This document shows, one piece after another, positions 17,868-26,417 of a DNA stretch of 64,000 bases. The notes beneath the pieces are model-generated. The model searched no databases, was not told the DNA's origin, and worked only from the letters and a program-made list of their open reading frames with translations. The position numbers and the translations under genes are program-made. Source of the stretch: Halomonas colorata. GTDB taxonomy: Bacteria; Pseudomonadota; Gammaproteobacteria; Pseudomonadales; Halomonadaceae. How positions within the stretch are numbered: position 1 is the first letter of the stretch; every line of letters begins with the position of its first letter. Where the stretch lies: contig NZ_JABUZA010000003.1 of assembly GCF_014897985.1 (NCBI RefSeq), forward strand, positions 124,001-188,000, in the 5' to 3' direction.

Positions 17868-19868
17868 ATGACTTCAACTTCTCCGCGACAGACGCTGCAA
17901 TCAGTATTCGGTTTCGATGATTTTCGCGGCGGCCAGCAGGCCGTGGTCTCCCGGGTGTTGGAGGGCCACTCCACGGCGGCTATCTTCGCGACCGGTGCGG
18001 GGAAGTCGCTGTGTTATCAGCTGCCCGCGCTGCATCTACCGCACTTGACGCTGGTGGTGTCGCCGCTACTGGCGCTGATGCAGGATCAGCTCGCCTTTTT
18101 AACCCGCCACGGCGTGGCGGCGGCAAGTATCGATTCCACTCAGGACCGCGATACCGTGCGTGATGTAATGGAGCGCGCCAGAAGCGGCGAGCTGAAAATC
18201 CTGATGGTCTCTGTGGAGCGGCTCAAGAACGAGCGTTTCCGGAACTTTCTGCGCCAGGTGAATATTTCGCTGTTAGTGGTCGATGAAGCTCACTGCCTGT
18301 CTGAATGGGGGCATAACTTTCGCCCCGACTATCTCAAGTTGCCAGAGTACCAGCGCGAGTTTGCGATCCCTCAGGTATTGCTGCTGACCGCTACGGCCAC
18401 ACCTGCGGTTATTGCTGATATGGGCGAGAAGTTTGCCATTGATCCAAACTATGTGATTACCACGGGCTTCTATCGGCCCAACCTTGAATTGCTGGTGCAC
18501 CCGGTGATGGGTAACCGCCAGCAACATTTGATCGATTGGCTAAAACCCCAAATGCAGCCGGGCAATGAAGCGCCCAGCATCATATATGTCACCTTGCAGC
18601 AAACCGCCGAACAGGTAGCCAATGCCTTGGCTGCCCAGGGAATCAACGCCCAGGCATATCACGCGGGGCTTGATTCAGCCCGCCGGGATGAAATTCAGCG
18701 CCAGTTTATGAATGGGGAGTCGCCGTGCATTGTGGCCACCATCGCGTTTGGCATGGGCATCGATAAAGGCAATATTCGCAATGTCGTGCACTTTGATCTG
18801 CCCAAATCCATCGAGAATTATAGCCAGGAAATCGGCCGGGCAGGGCGCGATGGCCTGCCTTCCACTTGCTTAACCATGGCAGGGCGCGATGGCTTGCGCG
18901 TGCTGGAAAACTTTGTGTACGGCGATACGCCGGAGTACGCGGGCATCGTGCGCCTGCTTGAAGAGATCGCTGCTGCCGGTGCCACGCCAGAACGCCAATG
19001 GGAAGTGCTGCTCAATGTGCTGTCGCGCGATACCAATATTCGGCTGCTGCCGTTGAAAACCCTGCTCGTACGCCTGGAAATACACGGCATCATCGCACCA
19101 CGCTTTGCCTTTCTGGCAGAATACCGGCTGCGCTACCACACTGATTCCGAAGCGCTTGTTGCACGCTTTCAAGGCGAGCGGGCGGCCTTTGTTCGCCTGC
19201 TGGTCGATAACATTCCGATTGCCCGCACCTGGGGGAGCGTGGACTTTGAACGGCTACAGTCGGCAGGCCAGGCGCAACACATCGATGCCTCGCGGGCCCG
19301 TGTGATCACTGCCCTTGAGTACTTTCAGGATAAGGGCTGGCTGACGCTGGAAGGCAAACGGATGACCGACGTATATGACGTCCGCCAACCGGAACTCAAC
19401 CTTGAGATGCTGGCGAGCCAGCTGTATGACGAGTGTTTAACGCGAGAGCGGGGCGAGATCGAGCGGCTGCAAGCCATGCTGGCGCTGTTTGAGTCTGATA
19501 CCTGCCTGACCCGGCGTTTAGCCGAGCACTTTGGCGACACCACGTTAAGTGCCAACGAAGATAGCCGATGCGGGCACTGCTCGGTCTGCTATGGGCATAG
19601 CGTTCAGCTACCTGCTGCGCCACCTTTACCGGCACTGGAAGTCACCGATTTTACCCGTTACGCCGCGCCCTTTATCGAACGCCATACGACACAAGTAGGC
19701 CAGCCACCCAACAGCCAGCGGCTAGCCCACTTTTTGTGCGGCTTGAGTATGCCGGTGTTTACCCCGCTCAAGGCGCGCAGCCTTGGTGGCTTTGGCGTGT
19801 TCGAGCAGCGCGCCTACCCAAAAGTGCGACAGTGGGCCGAGCAGTGCCTTAACCCTGGCGCAGCGTAA
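17868..19868 (+). CDS. RecQ-family ATP-dependent DNA helicase, divergent form
   Basis: A 666-residue superfamily 2 helicase. Motif 0 FDDFRGGQQ is near residue 17, Walker A ATGAGKSLCYQLPAL near 42 (the PTGGGKS of classical RecQ is replaced), DEAHCLSEWGHNFRPDY near 141, LLTATATP near 174, and motif VI in YSQEIGRAGRDG. The C-terminal half has a winged-helix-like region and a cysteine cluster ending RCGHCSVCYGH near 565, like the RecQ zinc site. No HRDC domain is evident. Probable role is DNA repair. Its last 20 bases overlap the convergent phosphoesterase gene. Confidence 0.85.
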   Translation: MTSTSPRQTLQSVFGFDDFRGGQQAVVSRVLEGHSTAAIFATGAGKSLCYQLPALHLPHLTLVVSPLLALMQDQLAFLTRHGVAAASIDSTQDRDTVRDVMERARSGELKILMVSVERLKNERFRNFLRQVNISLLVVDEAHCLSEWGHNFRPDYLKLPEYQREFAIPQVLLLTATATPAVIADMGEKFAIDPNYVITTGFYRPNLELLVHPVMGNRQQHLIDWLKPQMQPGNEAPSIIYVTLQQTAEQVANALAAQGINAQAYHAGLDSARRDEIQRQFMNGESPCIVATIAFGMGIDKGNIRNVVHFDLPKSIENYSQEIGRAGRDGLPSTCLTMAGRDGLRVLENFVYGDTPEYAGIVRLLEEIAAAGATPERQWEVLLNVLSRDTNIRLLPLKTLLVRLEIHGIIAPRFAFLAEYRLRYHTDSEALVARFQGERAAFVRLLVDNIPIARTWGSVDFERLQSAGQAQHIDASRARVITALEYFQDKGWLTLEGKRMTDVYDVRQPELNLEMLASQLYDECLTRERGEIERLQAMLALFESDTCLTRRLAEHFGDTTLSANEDSRCGHCSVCYGHSVQLPAAPPLPALEVTDFTRYAAPFIERHTTQVGQPPNSQRLAHFLCGLSMPVFTPLKARSLGGFGVFEQRAYPKVRQWAEQCLNPGAA

Positions 19869-20967
19869 TACGAGTGAGCTCTGAAGGCTTGCCCAGGCGC
19901 AGTGCAAACCCAGGCCAGAGGCCGGTGCCGTTGTTGACGTAAAGCGTCATTCCGTCAACATCGTAAAAGCCCGAGACAAAGCCGTTATTGGCCAAGGCCA
20001 CAATACGATCAAACCCCCAAATCATGCCGCCGTGGGTGTGGCCGGAAAGCTGCAAATCGACCCCGGCGGCGGCTGCCCTGGCGGCATCAAACGGCTGGTG
20101 GTCAAGCAGGATAATTGGTGCGTTGGCGGGGGCGCCAGCGATTGCCTCATCTACATCCGGTGCGGGCCAGCCGGTACGCGGTGCGCGTAAATCGGTGATC
20201 CCAGCAAGCACTAAATCGGCGCCGTCTCGCGTGATTACGGCATGCTGGTTAGCCAGCGTCTGCATGCCTAATGATTGGTAGTGCGCCATCCACTGCTCGT
20301 AGCCAAAGTAGTATTCGTGATTGCCGGGGCTTGCATAAACGCCATCCGGTGCTGAAAGCGCTTGAAGCGGCGCTACATCCATCCGCCGGGTTTCAAGGTC
20401 GCCGTCGATCAGGTCACCGGTAATCACGATCAAATCAGGTGCCAAAGCGTTGGTTTTGGCGACCACGGCTTCAACCCAGGGCGCCTCGAATAGCCGGCTG
20501 ATATGTAGATCGGTTAAATGGATAATTTGATAACCCTCAAACTGGGCGGGCAACCCACCAATGGTCACCTCGACTTCCTTCATGGGCGGGACGCGCGCCG
20601 CCTGATTGACCGCAAAGGCCGCGACTCCCAGCGCGAATACCCCGATGGCGTAACGTAGAAAGGCAGGAATTGCGAGTCCTCGTCTCTTTACCACCATCAA
20701 GAGAACCGCCATCAAGTCAACGACGAGCTGTAACACGGCCAGAAAAAGCATGGTGCCGAACAGCCAATTAATGGCCATCACCATACTTCTGGGAACCTCG
20801 GGAGAAAACATGCTGCCGAAGGCCAGATACGTCAGCAAGTGGTGCTGTGAGATGAGCAGGAGTAAGGCGCTGAGTGCAATCTTGAACCAGAGAGGCCAGC
20901 GGAGCGGCGCCAGGTAGCGGGCGATAACAATCAGGCAGGGTATGGCAACGACGAAGTGAAACATCAA
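19849..20967 (-). CDS. Membrane-anchored metallophosphoesterase (YkuE-like)
   Basis: A 372-residue protein with four hydrophobic segments in the first 145 residues, then a calcineurin-like phosphoesterase domain with all five metal motifs: DLHIS, GDLIDGD, GNHEY, a middle His (LLDHQPFD) and LSGHTHGG. The catalytic domain should face the periplasm. Related proteins include YkuE and UDP-diacylglucosamine hydrolase homologues, but the natural substrate is unknown. Start is ATG at 20967, without a strong ribosome site; a second ATG follows immediately. Overlaps recQ 3' ends by 20 bases. Confidence 0.85.
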   Translation of the reverse strand: MMFHFVVAIPCLIVIARYLAPLRWPLWFKIALSALLLLISQHHLLTYLAFGSMFSPEVPRSMVMAINWLFGTMLFLAVLQLVVDLMAVLLMVVKRRGLAIPAFLRYAIGVFALGVAAFAVNQAARVPPMKEVEVTIGGLPAQFEGYQIIHLTDLHISRLFEAPWVEAVVAKTNALAPDLIVITGDLIDGDLETRRMDVAPLQALSAPDGVYASPGNHEYYFGYEQWMAHYQSLGMQTLANQHAVITRDGADLVLAGITDLRAPRTGWPAPDVDEAIAGAPANAPIILLDHQPFDAARAAAAGVDLQLSGHTHGGMIWGFDRIVALANNGFVSGFYDVDGMTLYVNNGTGLWPGFALRLGKPSELTRITLRQG

Positions 20968-21300
20968 TGGCGCTCGCGTAAAGGGATGGGCGTAGTTATA
21001 TAGATAAAAGGCTACATTAGCTATTCGGTAAAAATTTTGTGGTTGCTTGCACCGACGCTACGTCCTGGCTCTAAGTACTGGCTCTAAGTACTGGCTTCCT
21101 GGTGGCACTCGGATGCCGACCCTGGGTCGTGGCTGCCTTATTTTGTTGGATCGTCTTAACCCTAGGATGGGATGGTAGTGATAATTTAAGCGGAAGGTGA
21201 TCAATAAAGAAAAACTATTATTACTGATCTTAATAAACAATAGTGAAAATAATTTGGTCGTTTATTTAAATAGTTAAAAGCGCACTAAAGCCGAGCCTTG
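20968..21300. other. Intergenic region with a short tandem repeat
   Basis: No convincing gene. At 21065-21096 the 13-bp unit CTGGCTCTAAGTA is repeated two and a half times. The rest is AT-rich and must hold the promoter of the metallophosphoesterase. I see no operator or terminator of note. Confidence 0.5.
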
Positions 21301-21885
21301 TTATGCTTTAAAAAAGCTTAACAGCCCTATTTCTTTTTTACTGTTTCGCGTTACTATCAACACTGCTCGCGTATAATGTTTTAAGCAGCCATAGATAAAA
21401 AAGGGCGGCCCGCGGGTTAATGCATGCGGGTAGTTATACTGAAAAAGCGCCCCAGCTTTAGGCGCAAGAAACTCACCACAAAGTGCCAAAAAAACGTCAT
21501 TGGCAATGGCAGGTAACGCGATTGAAAGCGACGGGCTGTGTTGCCACAGTTCACAGTAACCACACTGATTGTGCCAATCCGATAAGGCGCTTGACGGGGA
21601 TAGACCAAGAGCCTTATCCAGCGGACTGATAGTGGGCTCGGCCTGATGGGCTACAGAATGACCGGCATGCTCATCGGCAGAGTGGTCATAGTGTTGGTCG
21701 CTAGCCGGGTGCCCATGGCTGTGGGCATGCTGAATATGCGTATGACCATGGTGGCCGTGGGCGTTATGACTGGCCTGCAACTGAGAAATGAGCGGGCCCG
21801 CAAATAACAGACACATGGCTACCCACGCCATCGCTAACGTAAAGCGGTAGTAGAGTAAGCGTGCTGAGCGAGACAGCGCCATCAA
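21301..21885 (-). CDS. Histidine-rich DUF2946 membrane protein
   Basis: A 194-residue protein with an N-terminal membrane/signal segment (about 14-36), then a very His-rich stretch (roughly residues 39-80, with HGHHGHTHIQHAHSHGH), and a CxxC in NQCGYCELW, the DUF2946 hallmark. The run ALTRGPPFF near residue 157 is where most family members end; here about 35 more residues follow, possibly from 3'-end drift. DUF2946 genes commonly sit by PepSY or TonB-receptor genes for copper or other metals, and here a PepSY gene is divergent. Metal binding is inferred from composition. Confidence 0.75.
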   Translation of the reverse strand: MMALSRSARLLYYRFTLAMAWVAMCLLFAGPLISQLQASHNAHGHHGHTHIQHAHSHGHPASDQHYDHSADEHAGHSVAHQAEPTISPLDKALGLSPSSALSDWHNQCGYCELWQHSPSLSIALPAIANDVFLALCGEFLAPKAGALFQYNYPHALTRGPPFFIYGCLKHYTRAVLIVTRNSKKEIGLLSFFKA

Positions 21886-22153
21886 ATCCAGCCCTCAGGG
21901 CATTAATAAGTGGCGTTATTGTAGCAGCCCTGTGGGGGGGCGCTATTACATTATGAAATAAATAATTGGCTGGTTTATAAGTCTACAAGTGCTGAATCTT
22001 ATGCGACATAGCACCACATACTTTACGCCCGGTGTTTGAAAAGCTGTTTAATGTGCTGCTTATAGTTAGTTCGACGGGTTTTAAATGGCTAAGAATTTCA
22101 CACACTGTGTATTTATAGAAAGCCTGCTCTAAACCCTTAGGGAAAGTTAAAAG

Positions 22154-23539
22154 ATGCTAAAGAAAGAATCCCACCCAGCACCGCCTAGGCGAAGTGGAAA
22201 AATTCTCTTTGCGCTATTAATGCGGATGCACTTCTACGTAAGCATACTGGTAGGCCCTTTTATACTGGTAGCGGCCTTGACCGGCATCGTATACGTGTTA
22301 ACACCTTCGGTAGAAACATGGCTTTACCGTGATGCGTTAACCGCGACTACGCCGGGCACCGCGCAGCCACTGGCTCGGCAAATTGAGACCGCCCAACTAG
22401 CTGCCGGGCAAGATACACTACCGGCAGCAGTTCGCCCCGCGCCAGATGCGTACAGCACCACACGGGTCATGTTTGCCGACCCAGCGCTCGGCCCTTCCGA
22501 GCATCGTGCCATTTTTGTTGACCCGGCAACGCTTGAAGTGAAAGGCGATATGACGGTTTACGGCACCAGCGGCATATTGCCTTTTCGTACCGCCATTGAT
22601 CAATTTCACCGAGGCCTGCTGCTAGGCGATACGGGACGGCTTTACAGCGAGCTGGCCGCCTCGTGGCTATGGATTATTGCCCTATTGGGGCTAATGCTTT
22701 GGATCGCGCGCCGTAAAGCGCTGAGCGGCCAAAGCCCGCGCATGAAACCCAGGCGCCACCACGCCACCGTGGGTGCGCTGGCACTTGTCGGACTGCTGTT
22801 CTTTTCAGCCACCGGGCTTACCTGGTCGCAGTGGGCTGGAGGCAATATCGGCGAGCTAAGGCAAGCCTGGGGATGGGGTACGCCTAGTGTGTCTACCGTA
22901 CTCGAGGTGCCCGGCAATGCGACGAGTCATGCCCATCACGATATGCATGCCGACCACGGCGTGAGTAGTGCCCCCGAAGTGTGTGAGCACGCAAGCTCTG
23001 AAGGGTTTGATCAGGCGCTGTCGGTGGCTAGAGGTGCCGGGTTAATGGCGGAAAGGATTCAGATAGAGCCACCTGCCAGTGAAGGCCGAGCGTGGCGTGT
23101 GGCTGAAATCGACCGCCGCTGGCCTACCCAGGTAGATCAGGTTGCCCTGAACCCCGGCGATATGCAGATTCTCGATCAAACGGATTTTTCTACCTTCCCT
23201 CTGGCGGCAAAGCTGACGCGTTGGGGCATCGATTTGCATATGGGCGTCCTCTTTGGGCTGATCAATCAGCTGGTGTTGGCTCTGTTTGCCGCCGCCTTGG
23301 TTTTCCTGATTGTGTGGGGTTATCGGATGTGGTGGCAGCGCATCAAAAGCACCACGGTTAACCAGGCGCAGACCATGACGGCACTGTTTATCATGTTGCC
23401 CCTATCCATTCAGCTGGGCTTGATTGCCATGATGGTGGGGCTAGGATTCGCCTTGCCGGTACTGGGCGGCAGCCTGGTCGTCATTGCGCTGATTGATACG
23501 CTACGCTGGTTGATCTCGAAGAAAGCTCAAAAGGTCTAG
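22154..23539 (+). CDS. PepSY-associated transmembrane protein
   Basis: A 461-residue inner-membrane protein of the PepSY_TM family, with membrane segments near 20-47, 165-187, 207-230, 362-388, 405-430 and 432-452, and two periplasmic PepSY-like regions. Family residues include MRMHFYVSILVGPF at the start, QFHRGLLLGDTGRLYSE near 152 and RWGIDLHMGVLFG near 356. A His cluster (HAHHDMHADH, about 257-267) is unusual and echoes the His-rich neighbour. PepSY_TM proteins are often encoded with siderophore or copper uptake genes and some act as ferric-siderophore reductases. AGGGAAAG precedes the ATG. Confidence 0.85.
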   Translation: MLKKESHPAPPRRSGKILFALLMRMHFYVSILVGPFILVAALTGIVYVLTPSVETWLYRDALTATTPGTAQPLARQIETAQLAAGQDTLPAAVRPAPDAYSTTRVMFADPALGPSEHRAIFVDPATLEVKGDMTVYGTSGILPFRTAIDQFHRGLLLGDTGRLYSELAASWLWIIALLGLMLWIARRKALSGQSPRMKPRRHHATVGALALVGLLFFSATGLTWSQWAGGNIGELRQAWGWGTPSVSTVLEVPGNATSHAHHDMHADHGVSSAPEVCEHASSEGFDQALSVARGAGLMAERIQIEPPASEGRAWRVAEIDRRWPTQVDQVALNPGDMQILDQTDFSTFPLAAKLTRWGIDLHMGVLFGLINQLVLALFAAALVFLIVWGYRMWWQRIKSTTVNQAQTMTALFIMLPLSIQLGLIAMMVGLGFALPVLGGSLVVIALIDTLRWLISKKAQKV

Positions 23540-23568
23540 GCACAAGCGCTGCTATTACGCTTTAACTG

Positions 23569-23597
23569 AAAAGCCCCAGGTCGTACCTGAGGCTTTT
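23569..23597. terminator. Bidirectional intrinsic terminator
   Basis: AAAAGCC and GGCTTTTT arms plus an inner AGGT/ACCT pairing separated by small internal mismatches. It lies between the convergent PepSY and COG0523 genes and offers a T-run on both strands. Confidence 0.8.
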
Positions 23598-23618
23598 TGA
23601 CTGACTCAAAAAAAGGGT

Positions 23619-24845
23619 TTATTCCCACGCGGGGAAGGGGTCAGGCAGCGTTTTCCAAACGTCCATGCCTTCCAATAGCTCGGCTTCGCTAAGCAGGCAA
23701 TCATCCAGCGCTTGGCGCATCCGCGCTTGATCCAGCCCCTGGCCGATAAACACCAGCTCCTGGCGCATATCGCCAAACGGCTCCTGCCATTTTTCCTGAA
23801 TAAACGCGCGGTATTCGGCATCCTCCGGCCAGCGCTCTTCCGGAATGGCTTTCCAGAACATGCCCGCTACGCCGTGGTGGGCAATGCCGCCTGCCTGGCT
23901 CCATTGTCCGGCCCACTGAGGGCGAGTGGCCAGCCAGAAAAAGCCTTTGGAGCGCAATAGACCTTCGCCGAACCACTCGGAATGGAGCAGATCGTGAAAC
24001 TTCGCTGGATGAAATGGGCGCCGGGCATGATAAGCGAAGCTGCCAATGCCGTACTCCTCGGTTTCGGGCACGTGCTCGCCGCGCATCTCTTTCAACCATC
24101 CGGGCGCCTGCTGAGCACGTTCAAAGTCAAATTTGCCGGTATTTAGCACCTTATCCAGCGGCACGCCGCCCCGACTAATCGGTACCAGCTCGGCATCCGG
24201 GTTAAGCGAGCGCAGAATAGCCTTTAATGAGGCAAGCTCCTTATCGCTGATCAGGTCCGTTTTACTGATTAATAACACATCGCAAAACTCGATCTGATCG
24301 ACCAGCAGGTCGGCCACGTTACGCTCATCTTCATCATTCAGGCTCTCGCCAGCCTCTTCCAGGCTTTGTGCTTCGCGGTACTGCTTAAGGAAGTTGGCGC
24401 CATCCACCACCGTTACCAGCGTATCCAGCCGGGCCACGTGGGAAAGGCTCTGGCCGCTTTCATCTTCAAAGGTAAAGGTTTCCGCCACGGGCAGCGGCTC
24501 GGAAACCCCGGTGGATTCAATTACTAGATAATCAAACTTGCCCTCTTTGGCGAGCTGATTGACTTCGATAAGCAAATCTTCGCGCAAGGTGCAGCAAATG
24601 CAGCCGTTGCTCATCTCCACCAGGCGCTCTTCAGAACGGTTGAGCGCCACTTCGCTCTCAAGCGTCGACTCACCGGGGCCACCACGCACCAGCGCAGCGT
24701 CAATATTCACCTCGCTCATATCGTTGACGATCACCGCCACGCGCAGGCCTTCACGGTTGGCAAGAATATGATTGAGCACGGTGGTTTTACCGGCACCCAG
24801 AAAGCCCGACAGCACGGTAACGGGCAGGGGAGAAAACGCAGTCAT
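23619..24845 (-). CDS. COG0523 (CobW/ZigA-type) metal-handling GTPase
   Basis: A 408-residue G3E GTPase. Walker [11 protein letters not shown] lies at about 13-22, the metal-binding GCICC at 81-85, EST-G near 109, and SKTD near 194. A CobW C-terminal domain follows, with [17 protein letters not shown] and a long WLATRPQW region typical of the YeiR/ZigA side of the family. Such proteins allocate zinc to client enzymes under zinc shortage. ATG at 24845 is preferred over a GTG at 24854, which sits too near the GAGG. A Zur-like palindrome 32 bp upstream supports zinc regulation. No cobalamin genes are nearby, arguing against CobW proper. Confidence 0.88.
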   Translation of the reverse strand: MTAFSPLPVTVLSGFLGAGKTTVLNHILANREGLRVAVIVNDMSEVNIDAALVRGGPGESTLESEVALNRSEERLVEMSNGCICCTLREDLLIEVNQLAKEGKFDYLVIESTGVSEPLPVAETFTFEDESGQSLSHVARLDTLVTVVDGANFLKQYREAQSLEEAGESLNDEDERNVADLLVDQIEFCDVLLISKTDLISDKELASLKAILRSLNPDAELVPISRGGVPLDKVLNTGKFDFERAQQAPGWLKEMRGEHVPETEEYGIGSFAYHARRPFHPAKFHDLLHSEWFGEGLLRSKGFFWLATRPQWAGQWSQAGGIAHHGVAGMFWKAIPEERWPEDAEYRAFIQEKWQEPFGDMRQELVFIGQGLDQARMRQALDDCLLSEAELLEGMDVWKTLPDPFPAWE

Positions 24846-24876
24846 TGCTAGCACGCCTCTATGTGAGTTTATGTTA

Positions 24877-24891
24877 TGTAATACTATAACA
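24877..24891 (-). promoter_or_regulatory. Zur-like operator of the COG0523 GTPase
   Basis: On the minus strand TGTTATAGTATTACA matches the Zur consensus TGTTATANTATAACA at all but one specified position. It lies 32-46 bp upstream of the ATG, as for the other Zur-like site at 12185-12199. Confidence 0.65.
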
Positions 24892-25223
24892 ATAAATAGA
24901 GGGTGTCATGACCTGGGAGTTTTTATAGTTATAGTAAGGGGGGGGGGGGTGACTGACCATCGTGCGGACCGCTAACACGTGCCGCCATCCTAAGAGTCCG
25001 TTGCCTCCAATACTCAATGCATTGTGTCCCCACAATGTTGTATTGCCATTTATGGCGATTAGCAATCCAATGTAGAGCACGACTAAAAAGTAAGCATCTG
25101 TTTAATGAGACGATGTGATTAAGTTAAAACAAAGTTCCATAGCTGTTTATAAAGAAGTAAGGAGGGATCAATATGATGCCTTATAACAATTAAATAGACA
25201 GTAGCTGTTGTAAGGGAGCGGGT
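24892..25223. other. Intergenic region with poly-G tract and inverted repeat
   Basis: No convincing gene. It contains a run of 12 G (24938-24949) and a perfect inverted repeat CATTGTG (25020-25026) and CACAATG (25031-25037) with a 4-nt spacer. The right end must hold the promoter of the PgtC-like gene, whose start follows TAAGGGAGCGGGT. Confidence 0.55.
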
Positions 25224-26417
25224 ATGCACTGGGGAATGCAGAATAGATACTTGAAGCACATACTGGTCGTCATTTGGGTAACTACGGCATTAGCAATGAC
25301 GCCAGCATCGGCAAATGAGTTGCGGATCATCACTTCTTACCAATCTGATATGGTCGATCCTATCGTCCAAGCATTCGCTCTTCGCCATCCTGACCTCTCT
25401 ATTCGACTCTTGAATAAGAATACTCACGCAGCCGTTGATGAAGTGCTGGCCGGAAATGAGCGCCATTTCGATATATTTTGGGCCTCAGCACCTGAGGCCT
25501 TCGTAGTATTAGATGAAGGCGAGCGGCTTAATGATGTAGGGCATGGTGCGTTCATGGATTTTGCATACTCGGCCGTAGGATGGACATGGCGTACCCCATA
25601 TGATGGATATGTACCTCAAGAATGGAACGATCTGTTAGATCCGGTTCTTGTGCAAGATATTGCTATATCACACCCATTACGCTCCGGTACAACGCATTCA
25701 TTGCTAGAAACGATTTTACAGGATCGTGGCTGGCAAGCAGGATGGGCTTGGATTCTGGAGCTAGCCGGCCAGCTAAACACTATTTCAGCACGTAGCTATG
25801 GCGTATTAGAAGGTATCGAGAACGGTGACTTTTCTATCGGTTTGACTATCGACTTCCTGGCGTTGACACGCAGTCAACGCGGGTTGGTGTTTCGCTATGG
25901 TCGCCCCGTTATCGTTATTCCAGCGCGTATTGCCGCTCTACAGGGAGGTTCGCAGCCTGTTGCCGCGCACGCCTTCATGGAGTTTATTCTATCTCCCGAA
26001 GGACAGCGTATTTTGCTGAACACCGATATCCGCCGCATTCCTGTTGATCCTGAAGTCCGCGCCGAACTTGCGGAATCGTTGGACCCATCCATTCGTGCGG
26101 CACTGAACTTTAGCTGGTCGCGCTATGATCCTGAACTGGCTGCGCACCGCTACTGGCAGATTAATCAGCTGTTTGAGGCTTTTGTTGCACGTGACTTATT
26201 GTTACGCCGAGAGCTCTGGCGACGGCTGCGCTCGGTAAATGATGTTCCGGCGTCTGAGATTGACCGAGTTCGTCAACTGCTGACATGGATGCCGATAACC
26301 GAGCATCAGGCGCTCTCTACCCCTCAAGATCGCGAGACGCTGCTGGAGTGGGCAGAGAGATCTCATAGGATATTGCGCGATGTGAAAGTGCTTATCCGTG
26401 AGCTGGAGCGTCAATGA
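25224..26417 (+). CDS. PgtC-like periplasmic sensor protein (binding-protein fold)
   Basis: A 397-residue exported protein: signal peptide MHWGMQNRYLKH to PASA (about 30 residues), then a family 1 solute-binding fold beginning ELRIITSYQSDMVDPI. It is the first gene of a sensor cassette (binding protein, kinase, regulator) in the same arrangement as Salmonella PgtC-PgtB-PgtA, where PgtC is a periplasmic input component for phosphoglycerate-induced transport. It is clearly paralogous to the transport binding protein at 29838 (both have a WASAPEAF/WASAPDAF segment and SRSGTTH/LRSGTTH). It overlaps the kinase gene by 4 bases (ATGA). Confidence 0.82.
   Translation: MHWGMQNRYLKHILVVIWVTTALAMTPASANELRIITSYQSDMVDPIVQAFALRHPDLSIRLLNKNTHAAVDEVLAGNERHFDIFWASAPEAFVVLDEGERLNDVGHGAFMDFAYSAVGWTWRTPYDGYVPQEWNDLLDPVLVQDIAISHPLRSGTTHSLLETILQDRGWQAGWAWILELAGQLNTISARSYGVLEGIENGDFSIGLTIDFLALTRSQRGLVFRYGRPVIVIPARIAALQGGSQPVAAHAFMEFILSPEGQRILLNTDIRRIPVDPEVRAELAESLDPSIRAALNFSWSRYDPELAAHRYWQINQLFEAFVARDLLLRRELWRRLRSVNDVPASEIDRVRQLLTWMPITEHQALSTPQDRETLLEWAERSHRILRDVKVLIRELERQ

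Noticed and set aside
21920..21940. GTTATTGTAGCA as a third Zur site before the DUF2946 gene
   Set aside because: Only the left half-site matches; no dyad symmetry.
24874..25080. 68-codon minus-strand open frame upstream of the COG0523 gene
   Set aside because: It spans the poly-G tract and Zur-like site, has no ribosome site and no recognisable features.
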